A stretch of DNA of 64,000 bases from Mantis religiosa. Lineage: Eukaryota; Arthropoda; Insecta; Mantodea; Mantidae. The position numbers and the translations under genes were made by a program. The DNA lies in NCBI GenBank assembly GCA_030765055.1, contig CM060951.1:47882715-47946714 (forward strand), given 5' to 3'. Positions within the stretch are counted from its first letter, which is position 1, and each line of letters begins with the position of its first letter. The notes under the pieces are model-generated. The model was not told the DNA's origin. It ran no database searches and saw only the letters and a program-made list of their open reading frames with translations. Shown here in pieces: positions 22,850 to 33,849 of the stretch.

Positions 22850-24883
22850 TACTTTATTATTTTACTGTTTAAATTAAACGATACATGTTACCCAGCCAAG
22901 AGCTAATTCAAGAGAGAGCATCTATCGCTTACACATTATTCATCCAGTTATAAAGGAGGGGAGGGAGTGACGTCACACCTACTACTTAAGTCACCAGAGT
23001 GTAATTAATAGTCATTTGTGACATCTCTCCCTCGCTTCCCCAAAGATCAATGGATACATTGATCTTAAAATAATTTTACATTAATGTTGAAATACTGTTA
23101 CATTACATTTTGACTAATATAATCTTGTTCCTTCTTGTTAAAAGAAAACGTTTGTTTTGTTCACAGATATGCAAATTTAAAATGTATGTTGTCTCTAAAA
23201 GAATATAAAAAAATCATGCCACCTTCTTGAAAATAAGATTAACAGCGCCATTATTTGGATTCATGTCCATTAGCTGGTTCATGCAAATTTTAAAATGAAA
23301 GAATTGTGCATAACTAAACAGGAGATTGCAGTAGCTTTCTTTTCTTTTTTTTAAAAAAAAACACTCATTGATTATAACGCTTTCTTGAATTTTCGGGTAA
23401 CAATTCTAATCTCTCTCTCTTTCACTCACTCACTCTCTCTCTCTCTTCCTCTGATGCTTGTAGAATTTCAAAGGTTCAGTATGTTCCAATTCACATTCAA
23501 ATGACTCGCCATTTTATACAAGTATTATTTAATTCAGATTCATGGACTTCTTGATTGTCACATATGTATCCCGCAAGAAACCAAAGTTGAAATTACCGGC
23601 GAGTTAAAAGCTTTTTAGTATTGAACGGAAGAATTTTCTATTTTTAACAGAGTCGTGTACTACTGCCTGCTTTTACTAACCACTGTGTAAAAGTTACTAA
23701 TATGCCTAATTTATTAGCAATCGTCTGAGGAAGTTAAAACAGTATTAATTTTGAAGTGAAATGACTATTCACTTAAATTCATTTAATGAGCCAGATTTGA
23801 AAATGCTAGTTGGTAATACTGGAATGGTGTTTGTAACGCTGCGTGCCAATATGCATAGCAATTTCTACATCCAGTGGTAGAAGATGCCTGTGTTTTTCAT
23901 AACCTGACTAATGATTTGTTTTCAAAAAGTTTGTTCCATAGCAGACTTCTGACTATTTTAGATTTACTGAACTTCAACAGTGCAGTAAGCAATGGTGTGT
24001 TTATTTCCCTGAAAATGTCTGGGAACGCATACCATGAAATTATGACGAACGATTATAATTATTCGTGTATAAAAATAAACCAAAATCGGGCTGTTTATTA
24101 AGGACTAGGTTCATATCAGCCCGTCAGTGTGCCGAAATTGCGTCCTTTGACATGCCAGTACATCTACTAACAAAAGACCATCGGTCTGAGCAGGTGCTTG
24201 TGACGAAGGAAAATACGCCATCAAACCCAATTATGCAGCATTTTCTTGGCCTGCCGAGAGAAAGAGAGAACCCGGAGATTCTTGGGGTTACTAAGCTTGC
24301 TTGAGATGTTAAGATTCCTGCTGTGGAGACCTATTAAACTTCACCACAAGTGGCTATCTCCCACCCTCATGTCCTTGAAGGATGCACGCAGTTTTCGCGC
24401 CACTTTGCCCTATAAAGGAGTAGCGGCAGACAATAAAGGTAAAACAGCATCTGCTCCTTGACTACCTGTCCCAAGGTCGTTTCTCGCGCAAATGCTAAGA
24501 CAAACCAGCACTGCACATTCACTTACAATAAACTAAACTCTTCGTTTGCATTTGCTCTATTGCAAATGTATCTTGCAGTTCAGAAAACTGAGTTGCATTG
24601 CTTTTATTTGAAATATAGTAACGTAGGAGTTACTGAGAATACAAAGAAGGCGTACTGTTGCAAAGGAAGTGTGGTTCGTTGCTGTGAATCTTTGTTACTC
24701 AGTTATAATAACTAAAGACAGGCAGAATATATAAAGACATTCTTGTTATTGTTAGAACAAGCTGTGCAGTGTACAGAATTCAATGCACGTAGCAAAAAAT
24801 GTACCATCTTATTTCTTGTTGCTATATTCTTGCCTCTCACACTGAAAGTTACCTTGAGCCAATATTTCATAATTATATTTATA
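22850..24883. other. no gene seen
   Basis: A CRE-like 'GTGACGTCACA' lies at about 22967 and a CT-rich patch at about 23410-23450. Overlapping frames of 70-85 codons at 24065-24715 match no family I recognise. No splice pattern persuades me of a host exon. Confidence 0.4.
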
Positions 24884-25009
24884 CAGTAAACCCTCGATAA
24901 TCCTGACCAATTGGAGATTAATGTTGTCCGGATTATCAAACCTCCGGATTAAGTAAAATGAACACCACAGAGAAAACTTGCAAATGAAATTAGAATAAGT
25001 ACTGTATAA

Positions 25010-25275
25010 TTTCATTAGAACGTAAGATACAACAGGCCCGCCTGATTTTACTTACATATCCTTCATTTGTTTGGTTTGAAGAAACTATCAATTTTCTTGT
25101 GTGATTTATCACACATCTCTTTCACAGTATCACGAAGACTCCTCATATGATGAAGTACGCGGAAATCTGTTTATTGTTAGTTTTCTCCACAAAGTCTATC
25201 ACACAATTTAGATGCTGCATAACCTCATATAATTTTTCTTTCGACTTTCCGAAATTCTCATCCTGAGATTCGCTA
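25010..25275 (-). pseudogene. Tigger-type transposase extreme C-terminus
   Basis: On the minus strand, following the nested insertion: 'SESQDENFGKSKEKLYEVMQ', 'HLNCVIDFVEKTNNKQISAY', 'MRSLRDTVKEMCDKSHKKID' and a final 'SFFKP'. The 'ALQ.L..VI.FVEQ' and 'LR..V......KQ..I..FF' pattern is the usual end of jerky/Tigger-type transposases. It continues the acidic segment at 26497-26279, which shows that the intervening kilobase is an insertion. Confidence 0.75.
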
Positions 25276-26286
25276 CTATGGTTTTTAAAAGAAGATACAT
25301 GAAGGTCATCACACAAGGGAGGCGAAGGGTAGGAGGGGAATGTCGTTGCTATGGAAACGTACACAAAGGTTGCCAGATTGGTTATACTGGTGAATCACGA
25401 ACTCCTCAGGTCTTATCGCTAGATGTGTGCGGGAAACCGAGTTTGCCTGTGTTCAGTTGCGTTGTGTATCGTTAGCTTACTTTGTGAAAGCACAATTAAA
25501 ATACGTTGTTATGAAAGCAAGATATAGTGGTGGTAGGATTAGAGGTAGACCGAGGATTCATGGCCCAAAGCAAAGATCAACTTACGGTCGGGGCGTTACA
25601 TTGCATAATCATGTTAGAGAATTTGTCTTTTCTCTTATGGAATTCTTTGAACCGGAAGACGAGAGTTTGCTTCTTATCAATGAACCGCTTATTCCTTTCA
25701 ACAAAGACGACAGCATGTCAGTAGATATGCTTGCACGTAAAATAATTCCTGTGGGTCAAAATTCCGGCATATCGGCGGCGTTGATATGAACATGGCAATT
25801 GACAAAGTAGTTAGAAATAGTGTTTTGCGATTCTAATGTGATAAGACTATACGGAACAAGGAAAGGTTTGAAAATACGCGGCGCTTGCGCTGAAATTCCG
25901 CTATGTGCTTACCACAAATGTATTTTTTTGCACTATGTGTATTTATATCAATCTGAATTTTAGTAGTTAAGATATTAACTAAAATATTAATAAATATATT
26001 TGAAGATAAATGTTAGAGTTTAGGACGTGAATCGCCTATATGTGTTTCTATGGAGAAGTACTTACCGCACTAAGGCGCGATTGTCAACTTACGATGCATA
26101 GTAACCGCAACGGTAAGTATGGAATATTACAACTTACTTTTGTTCTTAAAGCAGGCTAATACAGATTAACTGTGCATGTTTTTGTTTTTGTTGAGGTGAA
26201 ATAAACATAAACAACCCCTTGTTGAGAGGATAAAGAAAAGGGAGAAACAGATGACATTCACCTATCATCTTTTAAAAATCAGACTG
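25276..26286 (+). mobile_element. 1-kb TA-inserted DDE element nested in Tigger
   Basis: TA duplications at 25274-25275 and 26287-26288 flank related inverted ends. The left end is 'CTATGGTTTTTAAAAGAAGA' and the reversed right end is 'CAGTCTGATTTTTAAAAGAT'. The similarity runs on for about 30 bp ('ATGAAGGTCATCA' against 'GTGAATGTCATCT'). It holds an N-terminal transposase stub at 25509-25789 and no catalytic core. TA choice and inverted ends place it in the Tc1/mariner superfamily as a non-autonomous member. Confidence 0.8.
25509..25789 (+). pseudogene. DDE transposase N-terminal stub
   Basis: From the ATG at 25512, 'MKARYSGGRIRGRPRIHGPK' has a basic arm. 'TLHNHVREFVFSLMEFFE' then resembles the first helix that opens several insect Tc1/mariner-like transposases ('..REFVYNVY.FF..EK'). 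A frameshift leads to 'REKTRV..LSMNRLF', and the rest is unreadable. It is assigned from position inside a TA-flanked element and from this motif only. Confidence 0.5.
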
Positions 26287-26497
26287 TAGCGTCCCTTACA
26301 TTGCTTACGCTTCCCGCAATTTCTTCGTCAGTCATGATGTGATAGTCTGCATCATCTTCAATTCCGTCAAGCCAGTCTTCGATCTGGTCTACTGTGACAG
26401 CTTTCTCGACACCACCAAACAGTGTTTGGTGAGAGTCATTTAATTCAATTGCATTGGCGTCTAATTCAACACTATCAACGTAGAAAATATTTTCCAC
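26279..26497 (-). pseudogene. Tigger-type transposase acidic C-terminal segment
   Basis: 'ENIFYVDSVELDANAIELND' is followed by 'VDQIEDWLDGIEDDADYHIM' and 'TDEEIAGSVSN'. The 'IE.WL..D..D.GYQIMTDEEI...V' pattern is characteristic of jerky/Tigger transposase tails. The reading frame runs into the nested element at 26286. Confidence 0.78.
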
Positions 26498-26582
26498 GCA
26501 GTAGTCGATGTAGAGGTCGAAGTACTGTTTACTGCACTTGCAAAACTGAAAATCGTGGATCTGAAATCATATGATTTTATAT

Positions 26583-26843
26583 TTATAAATGTTTTCCTTT
26601 CCGCCCGTTTATCTTCACTGTCCAGAAGCACCACAAATTCGAAAACTGTTTGACCTGACAATTTTTTTCATTTAATAAAAAATTGATGAGTTCAGTCATT
26701 TTCTTTTTTATGTCCGAAACTGTTAGTTTTGCAATTCCATATTCTGCTAATACATGTAACAGTGACACCATTTTCATTTCCTCGTGTATTATAAGCGATC
26801 TATGTTTACGTTTCCCCGATGATGATGATGATGATGATGACAT
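26583..26843 (-). pseudogene. Tigger-type transposase N-terminal DNA-binding domain
   Basis: The 86-codon frame starts 'MSSSSSSSSGKRKHRSLIIH', where the Ser run is coded by a GAT/ATC repeat. It continues 'EEMKMVSLLHVLAEYGIAKL' and 'TVSDIKKKMTELINF', the psq/CENP-B-type helix-turn-helix ('KRK...L...K..I...L..G.....A..YGIGKSTVSDIKK'). The second half, 'LLNEKNCQVKQ', lies near the internal deletion junction. The DDE_1 catalytic domain that should follow is absent. Confidence 0.8.
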
Positions 26844-27154
26844 TGTGCACTTTATTTATTTAGCTTAATGACCAGATAGGCAAGTCTTAAACTAACCAAG
26901 CCCTATCGCAGGAACAGGAAGGGTATGGGAAGGAGGACATCTAATATACCATTGTCACTTATATATTCCTGGTATTTCTAAGAAACTCCTATCGTACGGT
27001 CTGTGCAAAAATAAGATGCACAATTTCCCTAAGTTTGACTTAGTGCAATACCTTACTATAATTTACGTTAGCGATTAGCAGATGTTTTAATGATACTTGC
27101 CCGGATTAAGCGACATCCAGTTTAAAGGGACCGGATTAACGAGGATATACTGTA

Positions 27155-28574
27155 TAGTCTCGTGATGTCTTAGGCCAAATGTATCAACCTTCAGAAATTA
27201 ATGCACAGATATAATTGGTTCGACAACATGAAGGGGAAAAAATTTTTCTTCCCTAAACAAATTGTTTCTCACTTTATAATATCTGGACGTACAAAATAAA
27301 GAATTAGTTCCATTATGATCAGTTGTCCTTACCATCTCCTTTGGTTCACATCCACTTCCAGTCTGCTGTTGTTTTTACCCTAAATGGAGCACCAAACGAT
27401 TTAAACAAAGACCTATAATGCCTTGACCTTGGCATCGAGACAGACATGTTAGTCTGGCACGTGCGCCAACAGCAAGAAGAAACTCTGCTATGTTTTAAAA
27501 GTCACATACTTGCCTTGATGCAGAACGCTCCAGGGATAGCTTTACTTTTGGAGGCATTATAAATGTCACAGAAATGGCACAAGTACCTCCAAAATAACTA
27601 AAGCATTACAATATCCTAAACCATTTATATTTCTGCGAAATTACAATCCTCGCATCAGGAAATTCTAAAGTATCTACTCGGTGAAGCAATTTCAACTGAC
27701 TTAGTTTTTTCCGCCAATCAAAAATTGCACGTTTTTTGAAAGCATTCAGACAAATTTTTAACTAACATTTACTAAATTAGTTAAATTTCGTCGAGAGTAA
27801 CATAGTTCACTCTGTCACTTAGTTCAATCTTCACATTTATCTTTGTTCTGCGACGTAATGGCCTAACTAAGTAGCCTAGCACAGCCTCTTCTTCCGAACA
27901 GTTTACTAACTTGGTAGTCGAACACTACACCTCATGACACCCATGCAACAACACTCACCTCACGTAGCACATCGTCACAAAATACAGAGGAATGGCAATT
28001 TTCTAAGTTGCTCGCTAATAAGCTAACGCACTCTGGTAAACACTTAGAATGACTTAGTAACACCGTAAGACTGAGTCTTATTTATATAGCCATAGGAACC
28101 TTCCAGAACGTTTTGACTAGACAAAACATCCATATGTTCGAGTTCTCCGGCAATTGAGCTTGTCTTATTTACACTGAGCGAGCGCGCTCCTTATCTGCTT
28201 ACGATACCGACTGCCCGACGATGATCTCCCAACAACCTTACACCGTAACCGCTGCGTTACTATATGAATCTGTTGACGACATAAATTGCCTTTAATTTAG
28301 GTATGATCGAAGATTAGCATTTTGTGTAACTAAAAACAGTAGTAAAATCAGCGACAAACTCATTCCTTGCCATCCCCATCCGCACGATAATATTAGTAGC
28401 GCAAAATGTAAGGCATGGTGATAACCTCGGTAACAACCGAAACATCAAGGTCTCCTTTAACGTTTCCTTTCAGGTGCTTAAGAATAGATTGTCAATTTCT
28501 GTTACATCTGCTCTATTTTTTGAGTTATACTGGAATTTCACACTCTTACATCGAAATGAAAAGGCGCAATAACG
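27155..28574. other. no gene seen
   Basis: No coding or repeat signal recognised. Base composition is slightly less AT-rich around 27880-28260. Confidence 0.45.
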
Positions 28575-29595
28575 CATAACAACATAAGGTTGTTTGCAGA
28601 CGATTGTATCATTTATAATAAAATTCGGAATACAGTGCATGAAACCGCTCTTCAGGATGATTTAAATGAAATCTGTAATTGGGTTGCGGCTAACAAAATG
28701 TCAATGCCAAGAAAAGTAAGTCCATTGTTTTTAGTAGAACTAAGGGCAAAATTATTGTTAACTATCACATGGGAGGGGTGCAAATTCCACAGGTGGACAG
28801 CTGCAAATACTTGGGAGTGTACCTGGCAAGTAATGCTGGATGGGACGAACAAGTAAATTCCACATCTAGGAAAGCGTGGAAGGCATTACATTTCGTAATG
28901 AGAATATTGAAAAAGGGGAGCGCTAGGTGCAGGGAAATTGCCTACAAGGCCTTAGTGCGGCCGGTTATGGAATATGCAGTAGCATGCTGGGACCCGTATA
29001 GAGCTAACCAAATCGATCAATTAGAAAAAATACAGAAGAGGGCAATAAAATTCATAAAAAGAGGCAAGTATTTTGGGCCTATAAAAGGAGATGAGACTAA
29101 ATGGGAGGAATTAAGAATTAGGCGTAAAAACATAGGTTGGTAGCATTATTCAAAGCTAATGCTGGTGTAAAGGCATGGGTAGACGTTAGTGTAAGGTTAG
29201 ATAATCCGGATGATTATTATAGACGAAACGATCATAGGTTTAAAATTAAGGGTAGAAGATACAGAACCGACGTAGGAAAATTTTCTTTTGTTAATAGAAC
29301 CATTGAAGAATGGAATGAATTGCCTGTAGCAGTCTTTCAGGGCTGTCCCCTGTCGCTGAAGAAATTTAGAAAAAATCTAGATAGTTTATATTTTAACTTT
29401 TTAATTATAATGGTATATAATATGTAAATAGAGAAGTAATTAGATATGTTTTAAGTGACTAAAGTAAAATAATATCATGTTTGTATTGTTTACTGTGTTA
29501 TTGTTTTAAATCTAGTACTTGTAATTTGATCTGTATTCTTAACTCTGCCACCGGGTAGTACCCAATTGCAGTCAATACATGCATACATACAATTA
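28575..29595 (+). pseudogene. 5'-truncated LINE reverse transcriptase end
   Basis: It begins at the active site ('LFADDCIIY' region, 'MFADDCIIYNKIRNTVHETA') and continues 'LNEICNWVAANKMSM'. A frameshift leads to 'CKYLGVYLASNAGWDEQVN', 'KALVRPVMEYAVACWDPYR' and 'NQIDQLEKIQKRAIKFIKRG'. After a further frame change it gives 'LDNPDDYYRRNDHRFKIKG' and 'FVNRTIEEWNELP'. These are the palm, thumb and C-terminal parts of a jockey/CR1-like non-LTR reverse transcriptase. The 3' end carries short CATA repeats near 29576-29592. It has the typical 5' truncation, plus two frameshifts. Confidence 0.88.
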
Positions 29596-29938
29596 AGCGC
29601 TACGCAATTACCAGTCTATGCGGTCTGTCCTGGCTACGTGTGTAAAGGTTAACATTCGCTGTTCTGATGATCCCATGTTGTTGAACTATGCTGCAAAGCT
29701 GAGGTACCTATACAACTAGCGAGAGCAGACTACGTAAATGTTAGCAGCTGCTGGTGAGTACCTGCACACGCTAAACTCCGATATAGTAAGTGTTTGTTTA
29801 TATAATAGACTACATTTTTGCGTCTACAATTTGAGTATTGTTTCTTAGAACTTACGTTCTATAACATTTTTGCCGCCAAATGTTCTTTAGAATTGGATCC
29901 AGGAGAGTGAATGCGCTAATTTGTGGACAGCTTGCCTA
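29596..29938. other. no gene seen
   Basis: Unassigned sequence between the LINE end and a SINE B. Confidence 0.5.
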
Positions 29939-30121
29939 TAGCCCGCCTCGGTAGCGTAGATGGTAGCGTGTCTGCCTCACGTTCGAAAGGTCCGGAGTTC
30001 GAATCTCGGTTAGGGAGAGTATCCTGGGTAAGGTTTTTACCGGGGCTTTCTCTTATCCTGATAAACGAATGTCAGGTACCTCTAAGCTCCATTGATCCCG
30101 GACTCATTTGAGCATCATTTC
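29939..30121 (+). mobile_element. SINE family B, cut by the assembly gap
   Basis: The head is 'GCCCGCCTCGGTAGCGTAGA' with B box 'GAGTTCGAATCTCGG'. The body runs to 'CATTTGAGCATCATTTC', where the run of N begins. Confidence 0.9.
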
Positions 30122-31121
30122 NNNNNNNNNNNNNNNNNNNNNNNNNNNNNNNNNNNNNNNNNNNNNNNNNNNNNNNNNNNNNNNNNNNNNNNNNNNNNNN
30201 NNNNNNNNNNNNNNNNNNNNNNNNNNNNNNNNNNNNNNNNNNNNNNNNNNNNNNNNNNNNNNNNNNNNNNNNNNNNNNNNNNNNNNNNNNNNNNNNNNNN
30301 NNNNNNNNNNNNNNNNNNNNNNNNNNNNNNNNNNNNNNNNNNNNNNNNNNNNNNNNNNNNNNNNNNNNNNNNNNNNNNNNNNNNNNNNNNNNNNNNNNNN
30401 NNNNNNNNNNNNNNNNNNNNNNNNNNNNNNNNNNNNNNNNNNNNNNNNNNNNNNNNNNNNNNNNNNNNNNNNNNNNNNNNNNNNNNNNNNNNNNNNNNNN
30501 NNNNNNNNNNNNNNNNNNNNNNNNNNNNNNNNNNNNNNNNNNNNNNNNNNNNNNNNNNNNNNNNNNNNNNNNNNNNNNNNNNNNNNNNNNNNNNNNNNNN
30601 NNNNNNNNNNNNNNNNNNNNNNNNNNNNNNNNNNNNNNNNNNNNNNNNNNNNNNNNNNNNNNNNNNNNNNNNNNNNNNNNNNNNNNNNNNNNNNNNNNNN
30701 NNNNNNNNNNNNNNNNNNNNNNNNNNNNNNNNNNNNNNNNNNNNNNNNNNNNNNNNNNNNNNNNNNNNNNNNNNNNNNNNNNNNNNNNNNNNNNNNNNNN
30801 NNNNNNNNNNNNNNNNNNNNNNNNNNNNNNNNNNNNNNNNNNNNNNNNNNNNNNNNNNNNNNNNNNNNNNNNNNNNNNNNNNNNNNNNNNNNNNNNNNNN
30901 NNNNNNNNNNNNNNNNNNNNNNNNNNNNNNNNNNNNNNNNNNNNNNNNNNNNNNNNNNNNNNNNNNNNNNNNNNNNNNNNNNNNNNNNNNNNNNNNNNNN
31001 NNNNNNNNNNNNNNNNNNNNNNNNNNNNNNNNNNNNNNNNNNNNNNNNNNNNNNNNNNNNNNNNNNNNNNNNNNNNNNNNNNNNNNNNNNNNNNNNNNNN
31101 NNNNNNNNNNNNNNNNNNNNN
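30122..31121. other. assembly gap, 1000 N
   Basis: Exactly 1000 undetermined bases, probably a placeholder length. All open frames across it are meaningless. Confidence 1.
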
Positions 31122-31975
31122 GTCTTGCACACACAACTACACAAGAAGCGGTCCCAGGCAGTCAGCCCTCCACCTCCATCTCCCCATACATACAATGCAT
31201 CATCACGTTTCCCCGCTTCAAGTCACGACCTACTCATTATTATACGACAGAGGAGGGGGGGCAGTGAAAGAGCAGAAGGAACTGTAAGAGACCTATACAT
31301 ACACAAGCTGGAAACAAGTGCGTGGAGCTCAAACATTCGTGTCGAATGCTTTTGTACTTTCTCTACCACTTACGTACAGTAAGTAAGGGTTGTATTGTAT
31401 TCCACCGAAAACTTCCACGTCGATATTTCTCCGGAAGTGCATGTTTTGGAAAAAATTATAAGTATTATACTTCAAATCGATAACAAAGATTATCTAGAAA
31501 ACGCTTAACTCCAGAAAATGCATTTAAATATTGTGATATTACGAAATAACATTATCTTTTGTGTAATTAGATTTTGTCTATTGCTCAAAATTTAGCAGTT
31601 ATGCAAAAGCCCTTAAGAAATAAGACGATTCTTGAACAATGCTACTCTGCGTGGGTCACGGCATTGATTTTGGTTCCTTGACACTAACTTCCTCTGATAT
31701 AACCACTCTGAAGTTATTCCATTTCATACCCTTCAGGTACCTACCCCTTTCAAATACAAAGGTTTCATTAACTTCCGAATTAGTTTACTTTTCAATTTTT
31801 GGTGTAAGGTACACATAATGTTTTGATATTTTAGTAACAAAGCACTTACTTCTGATAACAAAAGACTGGTTAAAATAAGACCTTAAGCCTTCCTGCTGAC
31901 GATATAATAATTAATTAACAATTTTAATTAATATAATTTTAATAATTAATAATAATTTTAATAATTTTAATTTTC
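31122..31975. other. no gene seen
   Basis: AT-rich, with a TTAAT-rich low-complexity patch at about 31905-31970. Nothing coding. Confidence 0.45.
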
Positions 31976-32165
31976 TATACTCACGCCATCTCATAACCTG
32001 GTATTTCGTTTACTTAAAACCAACTTTTGTTCAATGATGCGAATATTGGTGGTGTTTTGTCTTTGTTTATGAAAATATCCTGAGGATGGAACAGGTATAC
32101 GCTCCCGAAACGTCGATTTCTAATCGTCTTTTCACCTGGCTTGTTTCCCTAGATCTCGAAGAAAC
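31976..32165 (+). repeat. Penelope-related 3' repeat, copy A
   Basis: Homologous to 55296-55510. Both read 'TATACTCACG.CATCTC', '.ACCTGG.ATTT', 'TTTTGTTCA.T.ATGCGAAT', then the hammerhead-like block, then 'TCTAATC.TCTTTTCA.CTGG'. The 55-kb copy has about 40 bp more before the motif. The 55-kb copy follows a Penelope-like protein tail, so this copy is taken as the same family without its coding part. Confidence 0.55.
32071..32121 (+). ncRNA. hammerhead-ribozyme-like motif, copy A
   Basis: The hammerhead core is present in order: CTGAGGA at 32080-32086 (consensus CUGANGA), a stem-II hairpin region (GG at 32088-32089 against CC at 32105-32106), GAAA at 32107-32110, and C-GTC at 32111-32114, where GUC is a standard cleavage triplet. 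Stem I is weak: TATC before the core against GATT after the cleavage site pairs at 3 positions. Stem III would be only AC/GU with no loop, so folding would need two molecules, as in known dimeric hammerheads of Penelope-like elements. Activity is untested. Confidence 0.45.
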
Positions 32166-32880
32166 TTGTTACTTTATAAAATTAGTAGAAAACTGTGAAT
32201 GCAGTAGAAACATTTCTGCAAATATTCTCGAGATTAATGGATTTTTAATTCTACGATAGCCAAAACTGAAACGTCATATTGGCAACAACGGAGGATGTGA
32301 ACAGTAAGCAAATCATTATAAAGAACTTACACTTTTTGTGCAATTATTTGGCTGGTTCTGGCCCTGCTGTTTGGTTCTGTTGTCCACGGTATAATGGATA
32401 ACAAAAGTGGTTGAGGTGGTAGCAAATCAAATAAGAAAGCATGATGGTAGTTGCATTTCGTTATCCACAGCTGCTGTCATAAAGACATTTTACGTCAGCA
32501 ATCAGGAATTATAATAACACTTCAAACTATTTACTTACTATTATCTGTTTCAAATGGGAAGGTGTTTGTCCTTGAGCGCTACTAGGTGAGCGACCAATCA
32601 GAGTCCTGCGGTGTTATCGTATTGCATTTTCGCTTAGTGGTGTGCAGGAGCGCCAACCTAATCAATCTGTATGAAATACTATTCGCGCTACGACAAAAAT
32701 TCAGATTTTGTCAAAACTGATCCGTGTGGAAGGTAGAGAGTAATGTATCTATCATAACCATGAAAACCCCATATTTTTAGCTCAAATAGTTTTTCTAATA
32801 CAAATAAATAAACCACTATTACCTGTACAATAAATCGCGACGTAAGCACTGTATGAATATCATTATTGGTTGGCATGTAT
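32166..32880. other. no gene seen
   Basis: No recognised coding or repeat signal. Confidence 0.45.
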
Positions 32881-32884
32881 GCAT

Positions 32885-33319
32885 GCACGTATATTTGTAA
32901 TTACTCAGAATTGTAACGTAAATGTTTGACATGGCCGTGTTAAAAGAATTACTTTGTATAATCCAATACGAGCGAGAAGAAACAATAAATTTCCGGCTGC
33001 CCAGGCAGAACGTGTCTGGTCACGTTATATCTTTGTTTATAAATGGTTCGTAATCTCTATTTACTCTAGAGAGTTCAACGTGGTTGGTGTGTATTAATTA
33101 CTCAGAACTGAAATTTAAACTACTGACATGACGTGATGAAACAATTACTGTGAATAAGTCAATGTGTTAAATTCGAGAAAGAGCAACCACTTCATTTCCT
33201 GTTAGCCTGTGGAATGCTGTATGCTTATATTTATGAATGAATGCTGGATAAGAAGTGTTTATTTACTCTGGAGAGTTCAGATCAATATCATTCAGTTGTT
33301 TACAGAGTTAAATAGTACA
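32885..33319 (+). repeat. diverged tandem duplication, about 200-bp units
   Basis: Two successive units share ordered blocks: 'TAATTACTCAGAA.TG' (32900 and 33098), 'ATTACT.TG.ATAA' and 'GAGCGAGAA/GAGAAAGAG'. They also share 'TATTTACTCTAGAGAGTTCA' against 'TATTTACTCTGGAGAGTTCA'. They lie directly upstream of the transposase remnant at 33320 and may be its 5' untranslated region. Confidence 0.55.
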
Positions 33320-33849
33320 ATGGCTTCTTGCGATGAATTTAGTGGCGAGTCAAAAACGCAGGTATTGCGATGTCAGGCTCAAAGTATTATTTGTAAGGTA
33401 TACACGTTCTTCAAGAAACAGAAACTAAAAATGAGTTATTGCAAAGAGTACTTCCGTTAAAAACACGGAAAAAAGCGTATCAGCTGGATCAACTTGCAAT
33501 TGAAACAGGACGCGAGGTAATACGCCTCCCACCTTACCACCGCCAATATAATCCAATTGAGTTGGTGTGGGCTCAAATGAAAAGGGGGATTGCAAACAGA
33601 AATAATACTTTCAAACTGACGGACGTTAAACGACTTGTTCACGAAGAAATTGACAAGGTAACACAACAGGACTGGGAAAACTGTGTGAGGCATGCAGCAC
33701 GTGAAATAGCACGAGACGAGATTTTGGAACCTATAATCATAAATTTGCAAGACTCAGACGGTGAAGACAGTGACAATGACAAATTCTCTCTTAACGGAAG
33801 TGTAATTGACAGCGATATGGATGAGCCACTGGCGGTTTCATTGGATTAG
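33320..33849 (+). pseudogene. DDE transposase with internal deletion (N- and C-terminus fused)
   Basis: The ATG at 33320 opens 'MASCDEFSGESKTQVLRCQA' and 'SIICKVYTFFKKQ', the start of an insect Tc1/mariner-like transposase family. It ends at 33460. Overlapping in another frame from about 33440 is the family's C-terminus: 'YQLDQLAIETGREVIRLPPY', then 'NPIELVWAQMKRGIANRNN' with the catalytic Glu, 'FKLTDVKRLVHEEIDKVTQQ', 'DWENCVRHAA' and an acidic tail. The first and second catalytic Asp and most of the protein are missing, so this is an internal-deletion derivative. The C-terminal frame is clean for 137 codons, which suggests a fairly recent insertion. Confidence 0.78.

Larger units (their letters stand above)
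24884..27152 (-). mobile_element. pogo/Tigger-type element split by another transposon
   Basis: Flanked by TA at 24882-24883 and 27153-27154. The left end 'CAGTAAACCCTCGATAATCC' and the reversed right end 'CAGTATATCCTCGTTAATCC' are the classic Tigger/pogo terminus. The transposase runs on the minus strand but retains only the DNA-binding N-terminus and the acidic C-terminus, without the DDE core. A 1011-bp element at 25276-26286 is inserted within the C-terminal coding part. Without it the Tigger copy is about 1.26 kb, a deletion derivative. Confidence 0.88.

Noticed and set aside
30072..31382. Very long open frames of 339-424 codons
   Set aside because: They consist almost wholly of N.
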